From positions 1 to 57,253 of the forward strand of contig JAQUYH010000008.1 of assembly GCA_028691955.1 (NCBI GenBank): a stretch of 57,253 nt of DNA, written 5' to 3'. The notes below the pieces were generated by a model, which saw nothing but the letters and a program-made list of their open reading frames with translations, was not told the DNA's origin and did no database searches. The position numbers and the translations under genes are program-made. The stretch is from Bacilli bacterium. Its GTDB lineage: Bacteria; Bacillota_I; Bacilli_A; RF39; UBA660. Shown here one piece after another: positions 36,269 through 44,150 of the stretch (its first letter is position 1; every line of letters starts with the position of its first letter).

Positions 36269-37363
36269 ATGTCTATATATATTCACATACCATTTTGTAA
36301 TAAAATCTGTTCCTATTGTGATTTTTGCAAAATGTTATATTATAAAAAATGGGTTAATTCATATTTAGAAGAACTTAAAAAAGAAATCGAAAAAGAATAC
36401 AAGCAAGATACTATTAAAACATTATATATAGGTGGCGGAACGCCATCTTCTTTATCTATAAAAGAACTAGAAATTCTTTTTAAAATAATAAACCAAATAA
36501 AATTAGATAATACATATGAATTTACATTTGAATGCAATATAGATGATTTAGATGAAGAAAAATTAAAACTGCTATTTAAAAATAAAGTAAATAGATTAAG
36601 TATTGGAGTTCAGACATTTAATAAGAATCATTTAAAAATATTAAATAGAAATCACAATTACAAAGAAGTAGCAGAAACAATTAATTTAGCTAAAACAATA
36701 GGGTTCAATAATATTAATGTAGATTTAATATATGCTATACCAAATCAAACTATTAAAGAACTGAAAGAAGATCTAGACCTATTTACTTCATTAAATATAG
36801 AACATATATCAACATATTCACTAATGATAGAGCCTCATACAAGGCTTTACATTAATAAAACAGAACAAATTGATGAGGATTTAGATTATGAAATGTATAA
36901 TTACATTATTAATTATTTAAAAAACAAAGGATTTAATCATTATGAAATAAGCAATTTTGCAAAAAAGAACAAGGAATCTAAACACAATTTAACATATTGG
37001 AATAATGAAAACTATTATGGTTTTGGTTTAGGAGCTTCAGGCTATATAAACAAAACTAGATATGATAACGTTAAATCACTCAATAAATACTTAAATGGGA
37101 TATACAAATTAAATGAAGAAATTCTTGATAAAAATAAAACCATTGAAAATGAATTAATATTAGGTTTTAGAAAAATGGAAGGTATCAATATTGATGCTTT
37201 CAATAATAAATATAATATAGATATATTATCAAATAAGATAATACAAAAATTAATAAAGGAAAGAAAATTAATCAATGAAAATAATTATATATATATAAAG
37301 CCAGAATATATATATATATCAAATGACATACTAGTTAATTTTATAGGTGAAACATATGAATAA
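36269..37363 (+). CDS. hemW: Radical SAM protein of the HemW family
   Basis: HemW is an oxygen-independent coproporphyrinogen-oxidase homologue that acts as a heme chaperone rather than the oxidase. The 364-residue protein opens with SIYIHIPFCNKICSYCDFCK, in which the CxxxCxxC iron-sulphur cysteines are followed by Asp-Phe-Cys (the extra Cys is typical of HemW), then IGGGTPSSL, LSIGVQTFN, VDLIYAIPNQT, and a C-terminal HemW domain. No heme genes are nearby. An AGGTGAT site precedes ATG 36269. Its coding region overlaps the next gene by a few bases. Confidence 0.9.
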   Translation: MSIYIHIPFCNKICSYCDFCKMLYYKKWVNSYLEELKKEIEKEYKQDTIKTLYIGGGTPSSLSIKELEILFKIINQIKLDNTYEFTFECNIDDLDEEKLKLLFKNKVNRLSIGVQTFNKNHLKILNRNHNYKEVAETINLAKTIGFNNINVDLIYAIPNQTIKELKEDLDLFTSLNIEHISTYSLMIEPHTRLYINKTEQIDEDLDYEMYNYIINYLKNKGFNHYEISNFAKKNKESKHNLTYWNNENYYGFGLGASGYINKTRYDNVKSLNKYLNGIYKLNEEILDKNKTIENELILGFRKMEGINIDAFNNKYNIDILSNKIIQKLIKERKLINENNYIYIKPEYIYISNDILVNFIGETYE

Positions 37364-37934
37364 AGAAAAAACATTTGCAACAGAATCATTATATATTAAA
37401 GATGAAAGATATAGAAAAAGCTTAATAAGTTTAGTTAAACTATTACCAGACTACTTTTTTGAAGTACCAGCTAGTTCCACAGGGAAATATCACCCTGAGT
37501 TTTCATTAGGAAAAGGGGGATTAGTAAGACATACCAAAGCGGCTGTAAAAATAGCTTTTGATTTATTAAACGATGATTCAATTGGCAACATTTTTAAGCA
37601 AGAAGAAAAAGATTTAATGATAGTTTCACTTATTCTACATGATGGCCTTAAACATGGTTTAGAAAAGTCAGACTATGTTTTATTTGATCATCCATTAATA
37701 ATAGGAAAATTTATAAAAGAAAATAAAAACAAAACAGAATTTAATGATAAAGAAATAGCTTTCATAGTAGACTCGATTTCATCTCATATGGGTCCATGGA
37801 ATACTAACAGTTATAGTGAGGTAGTATTGCCAATTCCACAAAATAAATATCAAAAATTTATTCACATGTGCGATTATTTAGCAAGCAGGAAATATTTAGA
37901 CATTAAATTTAAAGATAACGAAATTATAGAATAA
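37356..37934 (+). CDS. HD-domain protein, probable phosphohydrolase
   Basis: The 192-residue soluble protein has GGLVRHTKAAVKIA (first His of an HD domain), LILHDGLKHG (the HD pair), a later FDHPLIIGKFI and SISSHMGPWN. Spaced His and Asp residues like these define metal-dependent HD phosphohydrolases, which act on nucleotides, (p)ppGpp or RNA ends; the substrate cannot be told. ATG 37356 is chosen over GTG 37347 because AGGTGA lies five bases upstream and the GTG precedes it with no site of its own. It overlaps hemW by 8 bp and shares its transcript; serS follows with its own promoter. Confidence 0.78.
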   Translation: MNKEKTFATESLYIKDERYRKSLISLVKLLPDYFFEVPASSTGKYHPEFSLGKGGLVRHTKAAVKIAFDLLNDDSIGNIFKQEEKDLMIVSLILHDGLKHGLEKSDYVLFDHPLIIGKFIKENKNKTEFNDKEIAFIVDSISSHMGPWNTNSYSEVVLPIPQNKYQKFIHMCDYLASRKYLDIKFKDNEIIE

Positions 37935-37942
37935 ACGATTTA

Positions 37943-37971
37943 TTGACTATTAATTTAAAATAGTCTAATAT
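37943..37971 (+). promoter_or_regulatory. serS promoter with inverted repeat in the spacer
   Basis: TTGACT (37943-37948), 17-bp spacer, TAATAT (37966-37971). The interval 37945-37965 is a perfect inverted repeat, GACTATT and AATAGTC, with a 7-bp centre. Confidence 0.55.
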
Positions 37972-37989
37972 ATAGTTAGGTGAAAAGAA

Positions 37990-39264
37990 ATGATAAATAT
38001 AGATTTGATAAGAAAAGACAGAGAAATTGTAAAAGAAAATATAAAAAATAAGTTTCAAGATAAAAAGTTACCTCTAGTAGATGAAGTGTATGAATTAGAC
38101 ATAAAATGTCGCGAGGCTAAATTACAAGGAGATAATTTAAGACAAAGCAAAAAAGAGCTCTCAAATAAAATAGGCTTACTTATAAGAGAAGATAAAGAAG
38201 AAGCTGAAAAAGTAAAACAAGAAGTTAGCAAAATTACAGAAGAAATAACACTTCTAGAAGCAAAAGAGCAAGAATATTCAGAGAAGATAAAAGGAATGAT
38301 GCTTAAAATACCAAACATAATTGATAAATCTGTCCCAATTGGAAAAGATGATACCGAAAATGTTGAAATAGAAAAATTTGGTGAGCCTTTTGTTCCAAAC
38401 TTTGAAATACCATATCATGCTGATATACTAGAAAAATTAAATGGATTAGATAAATTATCAGCTGGTAGAACTAGTGGGAATGGTTTTTATTATCTACTAG
38501 GAAATATTGCTAGGCTTCATTCAGCAATGCTTTCATACGCTAGAGACTTTATGATAAACAAAGGTTTTACTTATTGTATTCCTCCATTTATGATTAGAAG
38601 TGACGTTGTGACAGGCGTTATGTCATTTGAAGAAATGGACAATATGATGTATAAAATAGAAAATGAAGATTTATACTTAATTGGAACCAGCGAACACTCA
38701 ATGATTGGCAGATTTAAAGATCAAATAGTAAAAGAAAATGAATTACCAATAACACTAACCTCATACTCACCATGCTTTAGAAAAGAAGTAGGAGCTCATG
38801 GCATAGAGGAAAGAGGAATTTATAGAGTTCATCAATTTGAAAAACAAGAGATGATAGTACTTTGTAAGCCAGAAGAATCAATGGATTGGTATGATAAAAT
38901 GTGGAAATACACAGTTGAATTTTTTAGAAGCTTAGATGTTCCAGTTAGAACTTTAGAGTGTTGTAGTGGCGATCTAGCAGATCTTAAAGTTAAGTCATGT
39001 GATGTAGAAGCATGGAGTCCAAGACAACAAAAATACTTTGAGGTAGGATCTTGTTCAATATTAGGAGATGCTCAAGCAAGAAGACTTGGAATTAGAACAA
39101 AAAATGATGATGGAACATACTTTGTACATACATTAAATAATACTGTTTTAGCAACCCCAAGAGGTTTAATAGGTGTTATTGAAAATAATTATAACGAAGA
39201 TGGAAGTATAAATGTACCTTTAGCTTTAAGACCATATATGGGTGGTATAGAAGTAATAAAATAG
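37990..39264 (+). CDS. serS: Seryl-tRNA synthetase
   Basis: SerS charges tRNA-Ser and tRNA-Sec. The 424-residue protein begins with the coiled-coil tRNA-binding arm (residues about 25-105, Lys/Glu-rich), then the class II core with motif 2 FRKEVGAHGIEERGIYRVHQFEKQEM and motif 3 region LATPRGLIGVIEN (usually A-R-L-A-I-L-E-N), and ends RPYMGG. The length fits. AGGTGAAAAG precedes ATG 37990. It leads an operon: murL begins 12 nt later. No T-box leader is seen here, although serS genes in Firmicutes often have one. Confidence 0.97.
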   Translation: MINIDLIRKDREIVKENIKNKFQDKKLPLVDEVYELDIKCREAKLQGDNLRQSKKELSNKIGLLIREDKEEAEKVKQEVSKITEEITLLEAKEQEYSEKIKGMMLKIPNIIDKSVPIGKDDTENVEIEKFGEPFVPNFEIPYHADILEKLNGLDKLSAGRTSGNGFYYLLGNIARLHSAMLSYARDFMINKGFTYCIPPFMIRSDVVTGVMSFEEMDNMMYKIENEDLYLIGTSEHSMIGRFKDQIVKENELPITLTSYSPCFRKEVGAHGIEERGIYRVHQFEKQEMIVLCKPEESMDWYDKMWKYTVEFFRSLDVPVRTLECCSGDLADLKVKSCDVEAWSPRQQKYFEVGSCSILGDAQARRLGIRTKNDDGTYFVHTLNNTVLATPRGLIGVIENNYNEDGSINVPLALRPYMGGIEVIK

Positions 39265-39276
39265 AAGGGACTAAAT

Positions 39277-40620
39277 ATGAATAAATATGATGAGTTACGC
39301 CTGAAATACCCAACTTTTGTTTTTGAAAAATATGATTACAAAATAATTGATAATAAGATTAAAATAACCTTTTATTTTAGCATTCCAGGGTTAACAGAGT
39401 TTAGTCCTAGCTATGAAATAGATAGAAAGTACTTTGAGAAATTAGACTCCTTTGCGGAAGTTCTAATTTTTCATATTGGAATGATTGAACTAATTAGTTA
39501 TTGGAAAGCAACGTGTTCTCCTAAAGTTATTATAAAAGCAGGGTATTTAGATGAAAATCAAATAAATTGGTTTAAAAAATTATATTTTTATGGTTTAGGA
39601 GAACTATTTTATAGAAATAGTATCACTAATACAGAAGAAGACTTTATGGATATAACTTGTGAAAAAGTCTATGAAAATATAAACTGTAATTATGAAGGAA
39701 AAGGTAATTTAATCCCTATAGGCGGTGGGAAAGATTCCTGCGTTACAATGGAAATACTAAAAAGTGAGTATGATGATAATGATTGCTTCATTATCAACCC
39801 TAAAACAGTAACACTAGACTGCGCTAACATAGGTGGGTATAAAGAAAAGACAATAACAGTAAAAAGAATTTTAGATAGCAAATTAATAGAACTTAATAAG
39901 CAAGGATTCATAAATGGTCATACACCATTTTCATCTTTAGTAGCATTTGTTAGTTACTTTATGGCATATTTAAATAATAAAAAATATATTATATTATCCA
40001 ATGAAGCAAGCGCTAATGAAGAAACTGTTATTGGATTAAAAGTAAATCATCAATATTCTAAAACTTTTGAATTTGAAAACGACTTTAATAATTATACTAA
40101 AAAATATTTTAATATTGACATAAAATACTTTAGTTTACTTAGACCTTTAAGCGAACTTCAAATTGGATTTTTGTTTTCCAAGTATAATCAATATCACAAA
40201 ACTTTTAGAAGTTGTAATGTTGGAAGCAAATATGATCCATGGATATGGTGTTGCAATTGTCCTAAATGCTTATTTGTATATATTATACTAAGCCCATTTC
40301 TTGATAAAAAAGAATTGTTAGATATTTTTAATGAAGATCTATTTAGTAAAAAAGAATTATTAGATACTTTTATTGAATTAATAGGAGACGCTAAAACGAA
40401 ACCTTTTGAATGCGTTGGCACAATAAAAGAAGTACGTTATGCGACTACTTTAGCAATAAAAAAATATGAGAAAAATTTACCTTTTTTATTAAAGTATTAT
40501 AAAGATAATTATGAACTAGTTGAAGAAGATTTATTAGAAGAATATAACGCCACAAATAATTTAGAAAACAAATTTGAAAGTTTGTTAAAGGAAGAAATAA
40601 ATGCAAGCAGAAATAATTAA
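39277..40620 (+). CDS. murL: MurL-like UDP-MurNAc-L-Ala-L-Glu epimerase
   Basis: MurL (known from Xanthomonas) uses ATP and Mg2+ to epimerise the terminal L-Glu of UDP-MurNAc-L-Ala-L-Glu to D-Glu, replacing glutamate racemase MurI. The 447-residue protein has the family's GGGKDS loop (Gly149-Ser154) in LIPIGGGKDSCVTME, LSNEASANEE, a run of acidic and aromatic residues (KTFRSCN), and the Cys-rich WCCNCPKCLFVYIILSPF near the C-terminus. No signal peptide. It lies directly upstream of and overlapping murD (20 bp), as in the Xanthomonas MurD2-MurL pair, which supports the assignment. It might alternatively be another ATP-pyrophosphatase-fold enzyme. An AAGGGA site precedes ATG 39277. Confidence 0.78.
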   Translation: MNKYDELRLKYPTFVFEKYDYKIIDNKIKITFYFSIPGLTEFSPSYEIDRKYFEKLDSFAEVLIFHIGMIELISYWKATCSPKVIIKAGYLDENQINWFKKLYFYGLGELFYRNSITNTEEDFMDITCEKVYENINCNYEGKGNLIPIGGGKDSCVTMEILKSEYDDNDCFIINPKTVTLDCANIGGYKEKTITVKRILDSKLIELNKQGFINGHTPFSSLVAFVSYFMAYLNNKKYIILSNEASANEETVIGLKVNHQYSKTFEFENDFNNYTKKYFNIDIKYFSLLRPLSELQIGFLFSKYNQYHKTFRSCNVGSKYDPWIWCCNCPKCLFVYIILSPFLDKKELLDIFNEDLFSKKELLDTFIELIGDAKTKPFECVGTIKEVRYATTLAIKKYEKNLPFLLKYYKDNYELVEEDLLEEYNATNNLENKFESLLKEEINASRNN

Positions 40621-41971
40621 AAGAATAGAAGGTAAAAAGGTTGCCATTTTAGGATTTGGTAAAGAAGGAATATCAACATATAAATATATTCGTAAGCATT
40701 TACCAAATCAAAAACTATATATTGTTAGTATAGAAAACAATGTGGATAACCCTGTAGTTACTGAAGACCAAAATCTTGATTTTATATTTGGAAGTGATTA
40801 TTTAAATAATTTAGAAGAGTATGATTTAATAATAAAATCTCCAGGTGTCCCTTTAAAGGATATTGACGTTACCAAATTAAATATTACCTCACAGATTGGA
40901 TTAGTTTTAGAAGATGGTGGATTTTTTACTATCGGCATAACTGGTTCTAAAGGAAAAAGTACAACTACATCTTTAATATATGAAGTATTAAAAGCTCAAA
41001 ATAAAGATGCTTATCTATTAGGTAATATTGGAATCCCTATTTTTGATTACATAGAAAATTTTAATGAAAATAGTTATTTAGTTATTGAAATGGCTGCTCT
41101 TCAATTAGAATACGTTAAAGCAAGCCCAAATATTGCTTGTTTATTAAATTTATTTGAAGAACACTTAGATTTTTTTGGAACATATGAAAAATATTGTTTA
41201 GCAAAGTTAAATATTTTTAAATATCAAAAAAACAATGATATTGGATTTTATAATGAAAATAATATAACTTTAAATAACTACATACAAAAAGGAAATTATA
41301 CATCAGATTTAACAAAGATAAACTGCACTATAGATTTAAAAGACACAAACGAAAATGGTATTTATATTGAAAATGATTTTATTTGTTATAAATTTAACGG
41401 TCAAATTAAAAAATTATACAATATTAATGATGAAAGAAGTCTTTTAGGTACACATAATTTAGAAAACATTGCCTTTGTTTTAGGCGTTGCCTTAAAACTA
41501 AATTTAGATATAGAGTTAGCTATTAAAACTATTAATAATTTTAAACCTCTTGAACACAGAATGGAATTAGTTGGAACATATAATGGAATCACTTTCTATA
41601 ACGATTCTATAGCTACTATTCCAGAAGCAACTATACATTGTATTGAAGCTTTAAAAAACGTTGATACATTAATATTTGGCGGTAAAGATAGAGGAATATC
41701 TTACGATGATTTTATTGACTATTTACAAAATTGCTCTGTTAATAACTTTATTTGTATGCCAAATACAGGAACAAACATTGGAAAAATGCTAAAAAATAAA
41801 AATGTTTACTTTATTTCTGATATGCAAGAAATAGTAGAAAAAGCATTTGAGATTACAAAAAAGGGAAAAAGTTGCTTATTATCTCCAGCTGCCTCTAGTT
41901 ATAATGCATTCAAGAACTTTGAGGAAAAAGGAAGATTATATAAAGAGGCCGTAAAGAACTGTGCTAAATGA
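40601..41971 (+). CDS. murD: UDP-N-acetylmuramoyl-L-alanine--glutamate ligase (MurD, possibly MurD2-type)
   Basis: MurD adds glutamate to UDP-MurNAc-L-Ala with ATP. The 456-residue protein has the N-terminal Rossmann domain (VAILGFGKEGIST), ATP site ITGSKGKSTTTS, LGNIGIP, EEHLDFFGTYEKYCLAK, LGTHNLENIAFV, HRMELVGTYNGITFYNDS, LIFGGKDRG and LLSPAASSYNAFKNFEEKG: the full set of Mur-ligase motifs. Beside a MurL gene, it may take L-Glu like Xanthomonas MurD2, and D-Glu would be made by MurL afterwards; the sequence alone cannot tell L- from D-Glu use. ATG 40601 lies inside murL with AAAGGAAG before it. Confidence 0.93.
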   Translation: MQAEIIKRIEGKKVAILGFGKEGISTYKYIRKHLPNQKLYIVSIENNVDNPVVTEDQNLDFIFGSDYLNNLEEYDLIIKSPGVPLKDIDVTKLNITSQIGLVLEDGGFFTIGITGSKGKSTTTSLIYEVLKAQNKDAYLLGNIGIPIFDYIENFNENSYLVIEMAALQLEYVKASPNIACLLNLFEEHLDFFGTYEKYCLAKLNIFKYQKNNDIGFYNENNITLNNYIQKGNYTSDLTKINCTIDLKDTNENGIYIENDFICYKFNGQIKKLYNINDERSLLGTHNLENIAFVLGVALKLNLDIELAIKTINNFKPLEHRMELVGTYNGITFYNDSIATIPEATIHCIEALKNVDTLIFGGKDRGISYDDFIDYLQNCSVNNFICMPNTGTNIGKMLKNKNVYFISDMQEIVEKAFEITKKGKSCLLSPAASSYNAFKNFEEKGRLYKEAVKNCAK

Positions 41972-42000
41972 ATAAATTAAAAAAATGGAGATATTAAAAA

Positions 42001-43329
42001 ATGATTAAAAATAAAATAAATAATTTTGCTTTATTATTTTTAGGAATAATATCAATTATATTATCAGCAATTATATTTAAAGATGGTAGAAATATTTTAA
42101 GATTAATGACATATCTAGTTTCTATTATTTTAATCATATCTTCTTTTTATAATTTATTTTTAATACTAGTAAAAAAGAATAAAGTTTTTTCATTTACAAG
42201 TTTACAAAAAATTATACTTAATATTGCTTTCGCACTAGTAATAATTTTATTTAATGATCTAACCTTGTCGAGCATTACACTATTTTTCGCACTATATGCA
42301 CTGGCTATATCATTAGCTAACATAATAAGTTATTATATATTCAAAACAAATAATGTAAATAATAGAATATTTTGCTTATTTAATTTTATATTTAGTTTTA
42401 CTCTAACGATAATACTATTTATAAATCCTTATATGAATTTAGATTATGTTTTGCTATATTTATCAGGATACTTATTTTTATATGGTATATCAAATATAAT
42501 AAATCTTATTATTCTAATTCTTCCTAATCATTTTAAAAAAGCAATTAGAGTACCCCTTCCAACTATAATGAGTTTGATTATTCCAAAAGCCTTAATAAGA
42601 GAAATAAATGAATTAATAAAAGTAGATAAAATTGAAAAATTTAATCAAGAATATTCAGAGCCTAAATTATTTATAGTAATTCATTTTGCCAATAATGGTA
42701 GTAGTGCTTTTGGACATATGGAAATATCATTCAAAGGAAAAACATACTCTTATGGAAATTATGATATGCACTCTAGAAAACTTTTTCAAGGTATTGGTGA
42801 TGGCGTAATAATGATTGTTGATACAAAAAAATACATTGATTATTGCATTCATAATAAAAAAAGATACCTAGTAGAATTTGGTTTAACACTAACAGATAAA
42901 GAAGAAGAACTGATAGAAGAAAATATAGAAAAATTAGTTAATACGGATACTGTTGATTTTTATCCTGATTCACAGTTATATGAAAAAGGGATTATACCTA
43001 AAGGTGAATTTAAAGATATGTCAAGTGAACTTTACTTAATAGCTCAAGCCAAATTTAAAAAAATTACAAAAGGTAAAAATAAGACATTCTTTGTTTTAAA
43101 AAGTAATTGCTCATATGTAGTAGATCAAATATTCAAAAATCTAGATAAAAAGATTTTAACTATTAATGGAATTATTTCTCCAGGAGCATATTATGATTAT
43201 TTAAATAATTCTTTTCTTATGAGAAAAGGTAGAGTAGTATCTAGAAAGATATATATGGAGGAAAAAAATGCCAGAACTTCCAGAAGTAGAAACGGTAAAA
43301 GAAACATTAAAAAAAATAGTTCTAAATAA
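42001..43329 (+). CDS. Membrane protein: DUF308-like helices fused to a His-Cys domain
   Basis: The first 200 residues or so of this 442-residue protein are six to eight hydrophobic segments, arranged like DUF308/HdeD proteins (compare the gene at 25369). The cytoplasmic or extracellular rest, from about residue 215, has HFANNGSSAFGHMEISF followed by a YSYGNYD region and, 120 residues later, SNCSYVVDQIF. A His ahead of a Cys in this order is seen in circularly permuted papain-fold proteins (LRAT, YiiX, DUF4105-like), which are cysteine peptidases or acyltransferases. This fold assignment is tentative. A GGAG site lies before ATG 42001. The last 62 bp overlap mutM in another frame, and the tail (RTSRSRNGKRN) is made of mutM's start. 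Confidence 0.65.
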   Translation: MIKNKINNFALLFLGIISIILSAIIFKDGRNILRLMTYLVSIILIISSFYNLFLILVKKNKVFSFTSLQKIILNIAFALVIILFNDLTLSSITLFFALYALAISLANIISYYIFKTNNVNNRIFCLFNFIFSFTLTIILFINPYMNLDYVLLYLSGYLFLYGISNIINLIILILPNHFKKAIRVPLPTIMSLIIPKALIREINELIKVDKIEKFNQEYSEPKLFIVIHFANNGSSAFGHMEISFKGKTYSYGNYDMHSRKLFQGIGDGVIMIVDTKKYIDYCIHNKKRYLVEFGLTLTDKEEELIEENIEKLVNTDTVDFYPDSQLYEKGIIPKGEFKDMSSELYLIAQAKFKKITKGKNKTFFVLKSNCSYVVDQIFKNLDKKILTINGIISPGAYYDYLNNSFLMRKGRVVSRKIYMEEKNARTSRSRNGKRNIKKNSSK

Positions 43330-44080
43330 AACTATAAAAGAGGTAAAAGTTTATTATGAACCTATGATTGTAAAACCAAGTCCTAATGAATTCATTAGTC
43401 AACTTGAAAATCAAAAAATTATAGATATTAAAAGAAAAGGTAAATGGCTAATATTTGAATTAGATAATTACTATTTACTTTCACATCTTAGAATGGAAGG
43501 AAAATACCAAGTAAAAGATTTAAACTATCCAGTAAATAAACATGAGCACGTATCTTTTGTTTTTGATGATTTTGAGTTACGTTATGTTGATACTAGAAAG
43601 TTTGGAAGAATGTATCTTCAAAATAAAGAAACAGCTTTTAATGAATCTCCTTTATCTGATTTAGGATTAGAACCTTGGGATAACAACTTAACAAAAGATT
43701 ATCTAAAAAATAAATACAAAAATAAAAGCTTACCAATTAAAACTCTACTTTTAGATCAAAGTATTATAACTGGAATAGGTAACATCTATGATGATGAAAT
43801 ATTATTCGCATCTAAAATTAATCCTTTTACTAAAGGTAGAGATTTAAATGATAAGCAATTAGAAAGTATTATAACAAATACCAAAATAGTACTAGAAAAA
43901 GCTATTAAAAAAGGCGGCACTACTATTAGAACCTATGAATCTAGCGAAGGCGTTCATGGAAGATTTCAAAATGAATTATTAGTTCATACTAAAGAAATTT
44001 GTCCTATATGTGGTAGTAAAATAGTTAAAACAAAGATAAATGGTAGAGGTACATACTATTGTGAAAAATGCCAAAAATAG
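43268..44080 (+). CDS. mutM: Formamidopyrimidine-DNA glycosylase (Fpg/MutM)
   Basis: MutM removes 8-oxoguanine and formamidopyrimidines and nicks the site. The 270-residue protein starts MPELPEVETV (Pro1 is the catalytic N-terminal nucleophile after Met removal, Glu2 the proton donor), has LLSHLRMEGKYQ, DDFELRYVDTRKFG, IITGIGNIYDDEILF, and the C-terminal zinc finger CPICGSK...YYCEKC. ATG 43268 is unambiguous from the PELPE start, and GGAGG lies just before it within the preceding gene. Its terminator forms the loop that holds the next gene's -35 box. Confidence 0.97.
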   Translation: MPELPEVETVKETLKKIVLNKTIKEVKVYYEPMIVKPSPNEFISQLENQKIIDIKRKGKWLIFELDNYYLLSHLRMEGKYQVKDLNYPVNKHEHVSFVFDDFELRYVDTRKFGRMYLQNKETAFNESPLSDLGLEPWDNNLTKDYLKNKYKNKSLPIKTLLLDQSIITGIGNIYDDEILFASKINPFTKGRDLNDKQLESIITNTKIVLEKAIKKGGTTIRTYESSEGVHGRFQNELLVHTKEICPICGSKIVKTKINGRGTYYCEKCQK

Positions 44081-44085
44081 ATTTT

Positions 44086-44115
44086 AGAGATATACTTGTA
44101 AATCTCTTTTTTTTT
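44086..44115 (+). terminator. Terminator after mutM, with the next promoter's -35 in its loop
   Basis: AGAGAT (44086-44091) and ATCTCT (44102-44107) arms, a 10-base loop, and a nine-T tract. TTGTAA at 44096-44101 in the loop is the -35 box for the following gene. Confidence 0.75.
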
Positions 44116-44124
44116 ATGTATAAT
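44096..44124 (+). promoter_or_regulatory. Promoter of the lectin-tipped prepilin protein
   Basis: TTGTAA (44096-44101), 17-bp spacer made of the mutM terminator's right arm and T tract, TATAAT (44119-44124). Confidence 0.55.
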
Positions 44125-44150
44125 TGTAATATAAAGATAGGAGAATATCT

